Shown here piece after piece: positions 1-12,187 of a stretch of 64,000 bases of DNA. Both the position numbers and the translations under genes were made by a program. Under the pieces are notes generated by a model that saw only the letters and a list, made by a program, of their open reading frames with translations, searched no databases and was not told where the DNA came from. Every line of letters begins with the position of its first letter. Positions within the stretch are counted from its first letter, which is position 1. Origin of the DNA: Diospyros lotus (taxonomy: Eukaryota; Streptophyta; Magnoliopsida; Ericales; Ebenaceae); assembly GCF_014633365.1 (NCBI RefSeq), contig NC_068347.1, positions 32,716,116-32,780,115 on the forward strand, written 5' to 3'.

Positions 1-1162
1 TTAAAACAAGAAAACATATTTAAAAACAATTCACCTTTAATTCAAAATAAATTTACTTTTTACATAAGTAAGAAATGCATTTATCAATATATGGAAATTC
101 AAACATAAACTTTTGATATATGAATTATCAAAATAAGAAAATATGTCTAAAGATAACTCACATTTAGTTCAAAATAAATTTACTTTTCGTACTCACTTTT
201 AATTCAAAATAAATTTATTTTTTGCATGAGTTAAAATATATTTATATCATAAAAATATTTTTGTTATCATCAAAATCATATTTACTTATCCTTGAGCTTC
301 ACAATTAATTTTCATATCAAAGAGTGGTTTAATTCATGAGTATGATATTGACACTCTAAGTCATTATTTGGGAAATAACTGTCTTTATCACAAATATTGT
401 TATTTGCGCGAATATACCTTATAATACTTAGGGATATTCATTAACGATTTCAAATTTTGTTCGTGTCCTTCCCACATATCTTTTAGGTGAGTAATCGAGT
501 GTTAACATCATAAATGTCAGCATTTGCATCAAAAGCCTTTAGAAAAGTCGAAGTGTAACATTTTAAAAACTTCATTTGACATTTGTATATTATTATTATC
601 AGATGAATGTTCTTTACTTGTTTACTTTCAGGCTTATTTCTTTATTTAGATTTTTTGTCGTGAGGGTCAAGATAGACCCTAACTTTAAATTATAGACAAT
701 TTGTGTTTTTATTTAAATAAAATTCTTATTTATAAAAAAAAATTATGTACTTATTCAATGAACGCATGTCATAAGCTTGTCTAATTTGCAAATTCAAAAT
801 TATTTAAAAATATTACTTAGATCCATTTTTATAATTACCTTTGAGTTACACATACACGAAAAATCCTGGTTCCATATATTTATAAGAGTTAAAAGAAGAA
901 TCATTTTATTTATATAATTTTATTCTTGCTTCGAAAAAGATTTATTTTCATAGGTTAAATAGATAACTTTTCTATCACAAAGAAACAACCTTCAAAACGA
1001 GGCGCAAGAAGCTTCACTCAATGCAATAGAAACATGAAATATTGAGAAGAACCAAATGAATAACATCCAGGAGTTCTACGATTTAACAGTTGATCGGCAA
1101 GTGTGAAGTGAAGAGCCAAATGAATGGCATTACTCAAAACTTGAGCAACACAGGCATCATGT
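1..1162. other. AT-rich spacer with relic of DUF247 downstream sequence
   Basis: No gene is seen. Positions about 275-405 resemble the sequence downstream of DUF247 copies C (about 40250-40335) and E (about 59930-60010), including the shared words ctaagtcattattt and aagag/aacg-type neighbours. This suggests that a fragment of the DUF247 duplication unit also lies on this side of the GDT1-like gene. Confidence 0.5.
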
Positions 1163-2091
1163 CAGGGGCGGAGCCACATACAGCCAAGGGTGGGCAACTG
1201 CCCACCCTGAATTTTAAGAAAATATATATTATATATAATAATTTAATATTTTTTTTCTAAATTCCCATACTAAATTTTCAAAAAATTATGAATTTTGGAT
1301 ATATTGGTTGATGAGAATAAGGGTGTTTAGTGATTGTCTCTAATTGTCGAAAACCACCAGCCACTTTGGCCGGTGGCAATTGCCAATGCGTTTATGCACA
1401 TTGAGTTTGGCCAGAAATTTAAGTTTAGATCTACGAAATTTGGCCGTTAGATTTTATTGATTTTTGGGTATGTTAGTTGATGACAATAAGAGTGTCGAGT
1501 GGTTGCCTCTGATCGCTGAAAATCACAGGTCATGGTAGCTGGAGGGACTATTAGTACTTATTCAGTATTAGCCAAAAATTAAAAATAAGATATATGAAAA
1601 TTTAACCCACTTTTTTTTTGTGTATGTTAATCTCTTTTGACTATTCCTTTAACTATTTTTAATTAGAGGGATTAATTTTTTTTATTTTTTATTACAAATT
1701 TATCAGTTACATATTTAAAATTATGACAAAAATATATTTTCTGTCATGAAATTTGTCAAGACTCAAATATATAATTGTATTAGAGATCAATAATTGAACG
1801 ACAGTCTATCATGAAATTTATCAAGACTCGGCTGCACAACCAAATTAGAGATTAATGATTGAACAACAATTTAGTTGTGTATATTTAAAAATAGATATTT
1901 AATAAAATTAATAATGATATTATTATGCGATGTTATTAAAATATGAAAATATGTCAATTGTATAATTTATTGATATATATTTTTTAATATTATATTATTT
2001 TAATTTTATTATATTATTTAATTTTAGATAAAATTTAGAGTTTAGGATTTAATTTTTATCCACTCGGCTTAAAATTTCTGGCTCGCCACTG
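1163..2091. mobile_element. hAT-like non-autonomous element with degenerate TIRs
   Basis: The left end reads CAGGGGCGGAGCCA; the right end, reverse-complemented, reads CAGTGGCGAGCCAG. The flanks are atcatgt at 1156-1162 and atcatgt at 2092-2098, a 7-bp direct repeat with an eighth base that differs. The TIR matches the element at 56000-57133, which has a perfect 8-bp duplication. No transposase frame is visible. The calls for both elements rest on the ends and on target duplications typical of hAT. Confidence 0.75.
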
Positions 2092-2201
2092 ATCATGTAG
2101 ATCCCATTGGCTTTGATCTCATGGGGTTTCCACTTTCCAGTATACAGAAACTTGTGCTTTTGACACTGCCAGAAATCTGAACTGAAACTCTCTTCAACCG
2201 A

Positions 2202-2207
2202 TTTATT
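2202..2207 (-). promoter_or_regulatory. AATAAA poly(A) signal of the GDT1-like gene
   Basis: The minus strand reads AATAAA about 210 nt past the stop codon at 2418-2420. It is the only canonical signal noticed close downstream of that gene. Confidence 0.45.
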
Positions 2208-2417
2208 AGTACAACAGGTTTTGTCTGATCAATCTCTATGCTCAAAACAAATAGTACTAATCTGCAAATTGTCTTCAATCTGTTCTTGTGATCCCTCCTT
2301 TCTCTATATCCATCTGCACGAACTGATCCCCGAGTTCTCTACAGCTACAACTAACGAAAACTCGATCACAACAGATTATTCTCGTTCACGTCATTCCATC
2401 GACAAAGGGAACTCTTA

Positions 2418-4388
2418 TCAGAAGACTCCCAGAAACGTAGCTACAGAAAATACCAGAAACAGCACTCCACCCAAATATCCAACCTGATTGGGAATTTTGG
2501 TCAAGTAGCAGAAAAGTGACAACACGAATAAGAAATAAATAATAAAAAAAAAGAGTTGCTGGAGGGATTGGTTATTATTTATTACCAGTTTTTCAGATAT
2601 GCAGTTGGCCAAAAATGCTCCCCCAAGAATGGCGATTGATGTTGCAAGAAGATGACCGGCAATTGCTCCACTTGCCACACCCCAAGCAGACTACAGAGAG
2701 AAGGGGAAATTGAAAAGAAATCAGATTTGCTATCTGAACTAGAAAATTATTTTGAAAGGGAAGTTTTAGAAATTTGTACCTGAGCAGCACCGAGGGCAAT
2801 TGTTGCTAGCATGGAGCGATCACCCCATTCCTATAAGTAATAACAGAATCGTTAAAATGAGATGCATGTTTGTGAACATAAAGCCCTTTTTAACACTACT
2901 GGAATCTAAAGAAGGGGCCAACTTGGTGATAATAATAACATGCATATAACACAAGGATTAGACTTGCCACAAGTCTAGATATTTATTTACCACTATGCAA
3001 TCTATCATTGTGGTCAAAATAGCCTATATACAAGCCCTTAAGGACATGTATCATGGTGTAGAGATAAGGGTCAGAACATGCGAAGGGGATACTGAACCAT
3101 TTACAACTACAATAGGACTGCATCAAGATTCTGCACTAAGTCCATACTTATTTGCCCTAGTAATGGATGAACTCACTAAAGATATTCAGACAGATGTGTC
3201 ATGGTGTATGCTATTTGCAGACGACATAGTGTTGGTGGATGAAACAAAAGAAGGAGTGAACACTAAGCTTGAGTTGTGGAGAAACAATTTAAAATCTAAG
3301 GGATTTAAATTAAGTAGAAAGAAAACAGAATATATGGAATGCAAATTTAGTAAAAATGCAAGAGTGGATGATGTTATAATAAAATTAGAAGACCAAATCT
3401 TACAAAGAAAAGACCATTTTCGATATTTGGGATCAGTGATTCAAAAAGATGGAGAAATCCACGAGGATGTCGCACATAGAATTAAGACATGTTGGCTAAA
3501 ATGGAGAAATGCATCGGGGTGTTATGTGATGGTAAAATCCCATTAAAATTGAAAGAAAAATTTTATAGGACAGCTATAAGATCAGTCTTGCTGTATGGCT
3601 TAGAATGTTGGGCAGTCAAATACTAGCATGAACAAAAGACGAGTGTAGCAGAGATGAGGATGTTAAGATGGATGTGCGGACATACAAGAAAGGATAAAAT
3701 TAGAAATGAAGTTATTCGTAATAAGGTAGGAGTAGTGCCAATCGAGGAGAAGATGAGAGAGACTAGACTAAGATGGTTTGGTCATGTGAGAAGGAGACTA
3801 AGAGACGCTCCTGTGAGGAGAGTTGATGAAATGGAACAAATAGTCACAAAAAGAGGTAGAGGTAGACCCAAGAAGACTTTGAGAGAGACATTAAAATTTG
3901 ATATGAAATATATGGATCTAAATGAGGATATGACAAAAGACAGAAATACATGGAAGTCTAGAATTCATGTAGCCGACCTCACATAGTAGGATAAAGGCTG
4001 GATATGTTGTTGTTATTGTTGTTGCAATCTATCATTGTGCAAGTATCACATTAAATTCATGGCTTCTTGAAAGTAACGGAGAATAACAACTATATAGAAT
4101 TAGGTTATGGATAATATCAATAAGATCTCCATTTTCATGCATGGAGTGCATGAGTCAATGCCAACAATTGTACATTTTTGGAGACCTGAAGAAAAAAAAA
4201 AAAAAAAGCATAGAAAATCAAGCAGGAATATTGTCAGCCAGAAGAGCGTTCCTATAAATAAAGAGAAGATGCTTACAGCAAAAAATACTAGGCTGAATGA
4301 CTTCCACAAAATTTCGATTGGATTTGAGAGCCTTTTTGACACCTGTAGACATCATATACAGCAATTTTAATTAGTTTTCAATGCTTCT

Positions 4389-4434
<46 letters not shown>

Positions 4435-7400
4435 GTCATTTGGGAACTATAGTGACATGATACTCGTCAAAATTTGAAAGAAAGAAAAAATGATTATGAT
4501 ATTATATTGGATTATTTCTAAATGTATGTAAAAAATAGAACTGTTGTTGAGTAAATCCTTTTAGAAAAAAACCCAAATCAATTAAACTACAACCTTTTCC
4601 TTCACAAGCTCCTCTGCTTCAATGAACTCACCAAGTTCATGGCTCTTCTTGTCACCACTCTTAATCTCATTTGATGGAAGATCCCATGCATCTTTTATTG
4701 ATTTGAGGCCAAAAAACATTAAGAGAGTTACAGCTGCATATTCTCCAATAGGCAAGGCTGTTCATGAAAGCACATACCACAAAAGAATCAGAATTCTTTA
4801 GATGGAGGACTGCAGGGAGAGTTACATAAGCCCAAAGTCATCAAATCCAAAAGACGTAAACCATTGGAGGATTTGTCAAGACAATGTTTCAACAGGTGAT
4901 GTATATCACTATAGCAACTTTAAACTTGGTAGCACAACCAAAATGAAAGTTAATTCTACCTACAGCATTTGACATACTAACAATGGGATTGTTATCTATC
5001 TGTTAATTGCTATATCCTCTACTGTGAACTAAGCCTGAGGATCTTGGTCTATTATTATCTCATTCCATGGTGGATTAACCTTCTTAGAGAAGCATCCATA
5101 ATCGATGTGTCAGATGAATCCCATACCCATACTTCTGTGACATGAAACATCCAACAGGCACTGCAGACGTGGAATGGAGAATCTAAAAATGTTGTAGTAT
5201 AAAGAATTGTCACTGATTGGTCATATAGTAAAAGAGCAACCACTAAGGGAGGGAAAGGATTAGGCTTTCTTAACTTGAGCTCAAATTAATAGATTAACCA
5301 TCTATCAACAACACACAGTAACTCCAAACATCTGAATCACGTAGCACATTTCTCTTTTAAGCAAGAAAAACAAAAGATAGGACTAGCATTCCTGCTCTGG
5401 TAGGATGTATGCACACAATGCATGCATCAAACAATCTACTCAAATAGCATGCTAAACTGCTACTTACTTGTCTGAAACTGAGCAGGAACAGAATGGAATA
5501 TCCTTCCTATTACGACTGACAAGACAGTCATAAGTGAGAGAGCACCCATGGAACCCAAAAGAACCTGATCAATGATCCAACAGCTAGTAAGCATATTTCT
5601 GTAGGAAATGAAACAGCTTTAAGTTACGATATCTAACGAAAAGCACACATATGGTGCCTTCAATATGGGTGGAGTAAGAAAAGAATCTGAACACTTTTAT
5701 AGGTGATGAATGATGAATGGACAACAGTCATGCTAACCATTGCCTCAAGTATTTGTGAGGTAAGCAGCTACTGCTCAGGGAAGTGAAAAGATTAAGATAA
5801 TCTTAAAAAGTTAAGTTGAAGCAATAGACAGCATAGCAATCAAGGGATTTTTATTTTTCTAAGGCTCTATGTGAAGCATTGAATCCTGAAGATTGATGTG
5901 GATGATTTTTTTAAATTCACTATACAATTCCAATTATTGAATATTAGTTAACAGCTTGGAGCGGAAATTCTTGCTCCTGTCAGGTTAACTCTCGATTAAT
6001 GATATCTTTTAATTACAACCATTATTAAACAATTGTACTCAAGGCTCTAAAATGAGATCTAGCGCTGTGTTCTGCTAGAACAGTAACTAGTTCATTTTGC
6101 TGGTGCTGTATCATGTTTACATATGAATGAATCCTAGTTTTTGAATAGGAACCATGACTTCGTTTTATACACCTGGTCTGCCCATAATATTGGTCCCACT
6201 CCTCGTGAATAAACTGTGTGTACAATGGATGAAGGATGGTCGGTCAACTTTTGAATGCCCATCCTCTTTTAGATCAATTTGTACAATATCCTAAATAGCA
6301 TTGATGTCCAATGGTTGCTCCAACAAGAAAAGGTTATGACAACATCCTTTGTGAAACTTTCGCGCGCACACACATATAGAGGCATGCATAGTTAAGGATT
6401 CAGGAGGGAAAGGGCAAGAATAGGGCGAAGAAAATAACTTCACAAGCTTTTTTATTTAACAGTTAAAATAAAAGGTTTAAGTAGTATACGAGCACTAATC
6501 CTGGTGTTGCATGCACACGCACACAACCACACATGAAACACAAACAACCATGTACGTAACAAAAACTACCAGGATATAATACATACCAGTCCTTTCTCAT
6601 ATTGCATGGCCAAGAGCGCAGCAATGAAAAATGTCTGTGGATAAAGAGGACAAACAACTTAAACCACCATTAAAAAAAAAAGATATTTAAATAAGATTTT
6701 AAAAACTAAAGCTGGAAAAGTTGCAGCTGATAAGTCGGATTTGTTAGTACAATTCTTGTAATGTACAGAAAAATAAAAAGAACAGAAAATGACACTAAAA
6801 TTGGGTACAAAAGCAACATGCTCTTCTTCTTCTTCTTGTAGCAGGTATATTCCATACAACTTTTTTTTTTTTTTTTTGGGAGACAATTTTTCACATCCTT
6901 TTCAATAAAATGAAAATGAACTGGAGGCTACTCTAAATTTGAAAATTTAGTGACATTAAGGCTTGTGATTGTTGTAGAGAACATCATCACAAGGGTGAAC
7001 CAGCCATGAAAGTTGTAGTCATCCTCTCAGTTTGTCTTTTCTTTACAGATTATCTACCAATACATTTAGGCCCCAAACCTCACAAATGTTAAGAGGTAAA
7101 ACCATGGTCAAAGTCATTATGGCATACAAGTTTAGCTATCTAAATTTCAGAAAAACAGAACAAAAAGAAAAGAACGAGGATAGTTTTCACTCAGGGAAAA
7201 AGAAAAATTGCATATAACCTAAAATTTGTTTACTCTTGGTTTTATAATTGAATTTGAAATGACAAAAACATAGGATGAAGCTCTTCTCAAAGAATTTTCA
7301 AAATATTCAAAATTTATAGACAAATCTTGTTATGTCAAATTTAAAACTTGATGCTAATAGAAGATTTATATAGTTTCTTTACCCACAATGTATGGAGGCA

Positions 7401-10400
7401 TAGACTAAAAGCTAAAAGGAATACAGATGTTGACAGGGTTTAGACATCTCACGCTGTTAGGATAATGTACCAATTGCTCCCACAGTTCTGTGTGGCCTAT
7501 CATTAAAATGGAATAGCATGTATTCTCGGTATGTGACTCATGATGATTACAGGTACATAGACAGATATAATTACATTTATAAGAATGTACAAAGTATATG
7601 GTGGAATACATATTTACTTTACTATTAGAAGTCATTGTTATTCTATCTTTAATGCCTTTGAACATATATTGAATTTGGCATCAGAAAAGACAGAAATACT
7701 TACAATAAGAACAAAGATAAAGAGAAAAATACCATGTAGCAAAGGGAAGAATCACCTCAAGAATTCTAACAACACATCCAAAAAGGAGTGCAACTGTTAG
7801 GACATTGATAATCAAAGGAACTACAAGCTGGAAATTGAAAAAAATGAAAAGAAAGTGGACTTTCGAGAGGTCCACGCTCTCCCTCTATACTCTCCAGAAA
7901 ATTCCCTCCCTTCTACTCTATTTGCTTCTCTATTTAAAGGAATCTATTGCCCTCACATGCCTCTCCCTCTTTGCTCTTCCCATTCTACTCCTTAACTGAA
8001 TTTGTTGGCTGCACGTGCACCACTTGCCTTCTCCCATTTCAATATCTCTATTCTACCCTTATTTTTTAGGTCTTTGGTAGGGGAATGTTATGGGCTGCCT
8101 ATCAATACTCCCCCCACTGAACTCACCTTGTCCTCAAGGTGAAGAACATGGAATTATTGTAGGCTTCACAGGACCAACTTGGGCTTGGAGTATGTGAATC
8201 TTCTCTTCAATTCGTTGGGCTATCTCCATGATTTGCATTAGACCCGATGGCTGTAACACCCTAAGCTCTGCCCTAATTTCTGGCTTCAACCCATTAACAA
8301 AGAGGCCCTCCAGTATGGCCTCTGAAGCTTCGTCCACTGGAGCCGCCAAAGTCTCAAAGAGGAGGCGGTATTCCCTCACGGATTCATCCTACCTGAGGGC
8401 CAAGAGCCTTTCCTCCAATGATCCCTCCTACGAAGACCGGAATCGTCTACGTAGATGGATCTTCAACTCTTCCTAGCTCCGGACTCTATGTCGCCTTTGT
8501 TCCCATTGAAACCAAGCGAGTGCAGCCCCATCAAAACAAAGAGCTGCTGTATCCATCTTCTCAGCCTCCGTCAACCCATTCACTGAGAAGTATCTCTCGG
8601 CCCTAAAAACCCACCCATCAGGGTTGCCCCCTTCGAAGATCGGCATCTCTAGTCGCCGACTTCTACCATCTTGCCTCCCGAAAGCTTCGTGCTTTGTTCC
8701 GACCTCACAGCTACGATCACCCTATGCTAGCAAACCTCCCAAAGCAAAGGATGAGTCCGTCGGTACGTCCTCCTCACCCCGTTTCCCTTTTCGTCCCCTC
8801 TCCTGCTCTCCCCACTTCTCCGCCAGCAAGTTAAATTGCTCCAGCACCGTTACTAAACTCTTCTCTATTCCTTGCATCCTCTAGAACTCGTTCTTTAGCG
8901 AGTCCATTCCCGCTTGTAGACCATCCATCCTCCCTTCCATTTGCTGCTGGTAAGTTTCCAACCTCCGCTCTAGCTCACCCACCCTCTCCGATACAGACCC
9001 CCCCATGGATCATGCTCTGATACCAAATGTTAGGACACTGATAATCGAAGGAACTACAAGCTGGAAATTGAAAAAAATGAAAAGAAAGTGGACTTTCGAG
9101 AGGTCCACGCTCTCCCTCTATACTCTCCATAAAATTCCCTCCCTTCTACTCTATTTGCTTCTCTATTTAAAGGAATCTATTGCCCTCACATGCCTCCCCC
9201 TCTTTGCTCTTCCCATTCTACCCCTTAACTAAATTTGTTGGCTGCATGTGGACCACTTGCCTTCTCCCATTTCAATATCTCTATTCTACCCTTATTTCTT
9301 AGGTCTTTGGTAGGGGAATGTTATGGGCTGCTCAGCAACCCAGTATTTGGAAATGCCAAACAGAAAAATTCACTACAGAAAGAAGTTAAGGCATATAGAG
9401 AAGGCAATCATAGCCAGAAGTAGTACTGCATTCAAGTAGGATCATATGTATCCACAAATAACAGAACGACGGAGGAGATTTATCAACTCTAACCAGAATA
9501 TAATTTTGAGAATGGCTTATACTTTTAGAAAAGACAAATGCAAATTTCTCCTTTTTCTATTATAATTACCTTGTCACCAATTTCAGAAATGAGTATCAAA
9601 GAGAAAGCCGCAGTGAAGCCTGACTTCGCAATTGCAGCTAAAATTGATGAAGGTCCTCCTTTCACAAAGGCAATCAATGAATATACAATAGCACATCCAA
9701 ATAGCACGGAGGCTAAAGAGAGAAAGTACTGAATTTGATTAGGAGGCTTCCCACTGCCAAATCAAAAAAGATATATGCATCATTTTCCATTCAATCAAGG
9801 ACGATAACAACTATGGTCTATTGGCTACTTGAAGTGAAATAACTTTCATGGTACATAATTATTTATCAATAAAATTACATGTAAAAAACAATCTCAAATG
9901 CTGATGATCTCTATAAAAAGGAAAACAAGTTCCATTCTCTACATCAAAATAAATATTTAACCTCATCTATCACCAGCAACAATAGTATGACTGAAATAAT
10001 GGTCTTTTGGTTCTTTCTGGGCCTGTTTTTATCTGTTGTTATGTTGGATGCTTTATAATCAATTAATTTAAAGGCATAATATTTAGCATCTTAGTTTTCC
10101 TAGTTTCTACAAGAACCAAAATGGGTAGAGTCACTGTTATGTATAATAGTTCAGCTACTTCAGCAGTTTGGGCATGTTTACTTGTTTTAAACACTTCAAA
10201 TTATGAGTCATTACTAACTTCCCTTATTCAAATGCACAATGTTTAAATCGGAAACTAAAATGATTAAGACAAGGGAATTAAAATATCCTACTTCCTCAGA
10301 AACAAGTTGATACATAGTAATAGCTGTTTTCCATGATAGATGAAGTCGCATAACTAGGGCACCAAAATTAGGGGTCTGAGTTCCATACATCAGATGATAT

Positions 10401-12187
10401 CATCCAGTCCAAACTCATTACAATAAATCCTCAATGATAACAGCATAAGTTGAATGGACATGATACAACTCACATTTCAGACGAACTTTCACTTTGTGCA
10501 TCACTGGCAATGATTTTTTGGTTGTCATTCTCCTCCTTTTCTTCAAATTCCCCAGATGATCCAATGCCGATATTAGATGCATGTGCTTTGACTGTACAGC
10601 ATGGAGACTTCAACCTTGATAATTCTCTACATCTTACTAAACATAAGTCAGTAAAAGGGACTTATTACTAGATGCAATATGACTGTATATGCCAACAGAT
10701 GCTGAATATTAATGTATGACAAATTTAAATATATCAATGTGAAGGCTTTCAGTAAGTCACATATCAGACAAGGCTGAATCATTGCTTTGGTAAAGGAAGG
10801 AATCATCAACAGACTGAATATAAAATGCCAAATAAAAGTTGGAGTATGCTACATGACTGATCATTCAGAGCAACTAATACACACGGACATATGGAGAACT
10901 TATATAATTAAAGCTCCTTGAAATACAAGGTTGGCATTGTTGTCATAAGCCTTAATCCCACTATGTAGGATTGGCTACATGAACTCTAACCCTCCAATCA
11001 TCTTCTAGTACAAGGTAATGTTAGAAGCGATTCGGATGCTATGCACCTGGCCATGAGTGTAGTACCATGGCCAGTCACATTCCAGACTGATGGAACAAAT
11101 ATAAGGTATGTTTTTGTCCTTGTCTAATATTTGTTAGATAACAGTAACCATTCATATAATTTGGAAGACTATATTTAACCAAAAGTTTGACAGGACCCCC
11201 AAAAAACACTTGGGATCTGGGAAAACTCCAAATTCTAATATGTAATGCTATAAGTATGTGCACATCCTTTACTGGTGCAAAGTGAGAACTATCTTACTAT
11301 CTCCTGAACCAGGTCCTTCAAATCCTATACATGCTAAGGCCCTGATGGCCAGGGGTGAGGAGAGGAGTCTCCATGACTTCTGTCCAAAATTAATCTTAAA
11401 ATGACCAAAGAAGAAGAAGAGATGGTCCAGGAATAGATAGCTCAAATGTTGTGCAAAATGAACGGAAGAATCCATCAGATCTAAATTGATTCTTTCCTCA
11501 GGCATCTCAGGCTTGTAACTACCAAAATCTTGTGGAAGTACCACCTTCAGAGAGAAATAACTTAGAGGAGTGCCATCCGTATCATAATAATTTTAGTTTC
11601 AACACCTAGAACAAGTTCATAAACCCTAACAATTTTAGTTTCTGCCCTACTATGTATCTACATAATTCAAATTTAATAAAGAGATATCCACATTGAACAA
11701 TCAAAAACTGAACCCCGCCCCCACACTATCCTCATGAGTGATAAAAGAATCAGAAACACAATGGAAAACTTTGTTTATCAGTAAAATCCCCTCAAAACTA
11801 AACCAAATTGCTCAATGCTTTGGCCTAAGCCACAAAATCCATCCGACCCAATTCACATAACGTTTGTTAGTTTCAAACCCATCTAGCCCAATTCATTTAG
11901 TGTTCGTTATTTTGCTTCAAGATCCACCTAAAGGTGGATTATTTCACAGACTGGAAAATGATTAACTTATGGGCAATTCAAGTTCCCACTCTGTCAATCT
12001 TTCAGCATCCTTGTGAAACCATGGAAAAACACAAACAAGAACTAATTGCCGTGTCTTGGAGAAACTTACGTGAAGAGGAAGTTGAGATGGTTCTCCTGAA
12101 AATTGGGGCAGAGAAACGTAGCAAAGCCAACAATGGGAGCTTTCCCCTTGAAATTGATGATGGCGTCTGAAGAACCAGCCCCTTCAT
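2418..12187 (-). CDS. GDT1-like (UPF0016) chloroplast cation transporter, ten exons, 349 aa
   Basis: Coding exons run 12187-12070, 10624-10474, 9753-9570, 6634-6587, 5564-5468, 4757-4594, 4342-4277, 2830-2780, 2690-2586 and 2483-2418. All junctions are GT-AG and phases agree, totalling 1050 nt with stop. The start is the first ATG of exon 1. Residues 1 to about 55 are rich in Ser, Arg and hydrophobic residues, like a chloroplast transit peptide. An acidic linker (about 64-90) follows, then hydrophobic helices. The two family signatures are present: EIGDK (147-151) and EWGDR (277-281), the E-x-G-D-[KR] motifs that line the transport path in UPF0016. Plant chloroplast members move Mn2+ and/or Ca2+ across the envelope or thylakoid membrane (PAM71/BICAT1, CMT1/BICAT2). 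The wording around EIGDK and the C-terminal half recalls the CMT1-type paralogue more than PAM71, but I cannot align them. Length fits the family (about 350-370). No broken exon was found despite two transposons in its introns. Confidence 0.95.
3013..4023 (+). mobile_element. 5'-truncated LINE (L1-like) in intron 7 of the GDT1-like gene
   Basis: Direct repeats gcaatctatcattgtg lie at 2997-3012 and 4024-4039, a 16-bp target duplication. The plus-strand frame from about 3013 shows reverse transcriptase motifs: GLHQDSALSPYLFALVMDE and the catalytic FADD box (near 3217). A second frame (3654-3986) encodes the basic C-terminal part usual in plant LINEs, including LRWFGHV and GRGRPKK. A frameshift near 3520 and a stop near 3623 break the frame, so it is dead. 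The tail is a TTG-rich simple repeat (about 4006-4023). It sits antisense to the host gene. Confidence 0.92.
4388..4435. repeat. (TG)n(AG)n microsatellite
   Basis: An uninterrupted TG run passes into a GA run in intron 6 of the GDT1-like gene. Confidence 0.95.
7795..8104 (-). repeat. 3' LTR of the intronic gypsy element
   Basis: About 97% identical by eye to 9028-9334, with terminal TG and CA. It follows the polypurine tract in element orientation. Confidence 0.92.
8134..9010 (-). pseudogene. gag relic of the gypsy element
   Basis: Minus-strand translation from just after the primer-binding site gives a coiled-coil-like N-terminus (ERVGELERRLETYQQQ). Then comes a retrotransposon-gag region with ALAWFQWEQRR and, after further stops, EYRLLFETLAAP and EIRAELRVLQP. 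At least four in-frame stops interrupt it. Identification rests on the typical plant gypsy gag wording. Confidence 0.85.
9028..9334 (-). repeat. 5' LTR of the intronic gypsy element
   Basis: Partner of 7795-8104. The primer-binding site lies two bases inside it on the minus strand. Confidence 0.92.
10925..11060 (-). repeat. SINE/LINE-tail-like fragment in intron 1 of the GDT1-like gene
   Basis: On the minus strand TTCATGTAGCCAATCCTACA with the following AGTGGGATTAAGGC matches the 3' tail of the LINE at about 3966-4000. No target duplication was found, so the ends are uncertain. Confidence 0.45.

Larger units (their letters stand above)
7795..9334 (-). mobile_element. Deleted Ty3/gypsy LTR retrotransposon in intron 3 of the GDT1-like gene
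   Basis: Two direct repeats, 7795-8104 and 9028-9334, are near-identical LTRs. On the minus strand they begin TGA(T)(A)GGCAGCCC/TGAGCAGCCC and end CCTAACA. A 5-bp target duplication gcaac flanks the element (7790-7794, 9335-9339). On the minus strand TGGTATCAGAGC (9025-9014) next to the 5' LTR is a tRNA-Met-type primer-binding site. A G-rich polypurine tract (about 8118-8105) precedes the 3' LTR. The interior encodes a gag relic with several in-frame stops; its best block is 8379-8134, including GLFVNGLKPEIRAELRVLQP. This is followed by a fragment reading HLEDKV, which may be the end of pol. Protease, RT and integrase are missing, so it would need help to move. It lies in the same sense as the host gene. 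Confidence 0.93.

Noticed and set aside
8228..8884. Several plus-strand open frames
   Set aside because: They lie opposite the minus-strand gag relic of the gypsy element and show no family features.
9005..9232. Plus-strand open frame repeated at 7805-7999
   Set aside because: Both copies lie in the two LTRs; the repeat is explained by the LTR pair, not by a gene.
11269..11544. Minus-strand open frame of 91 codons in intron 1 of the GDT1-like gene
   Set aside because: No known motif. The exon 1 to exon 2 junction already gives a proper frame, and this frame adds nothing consistent with the family.
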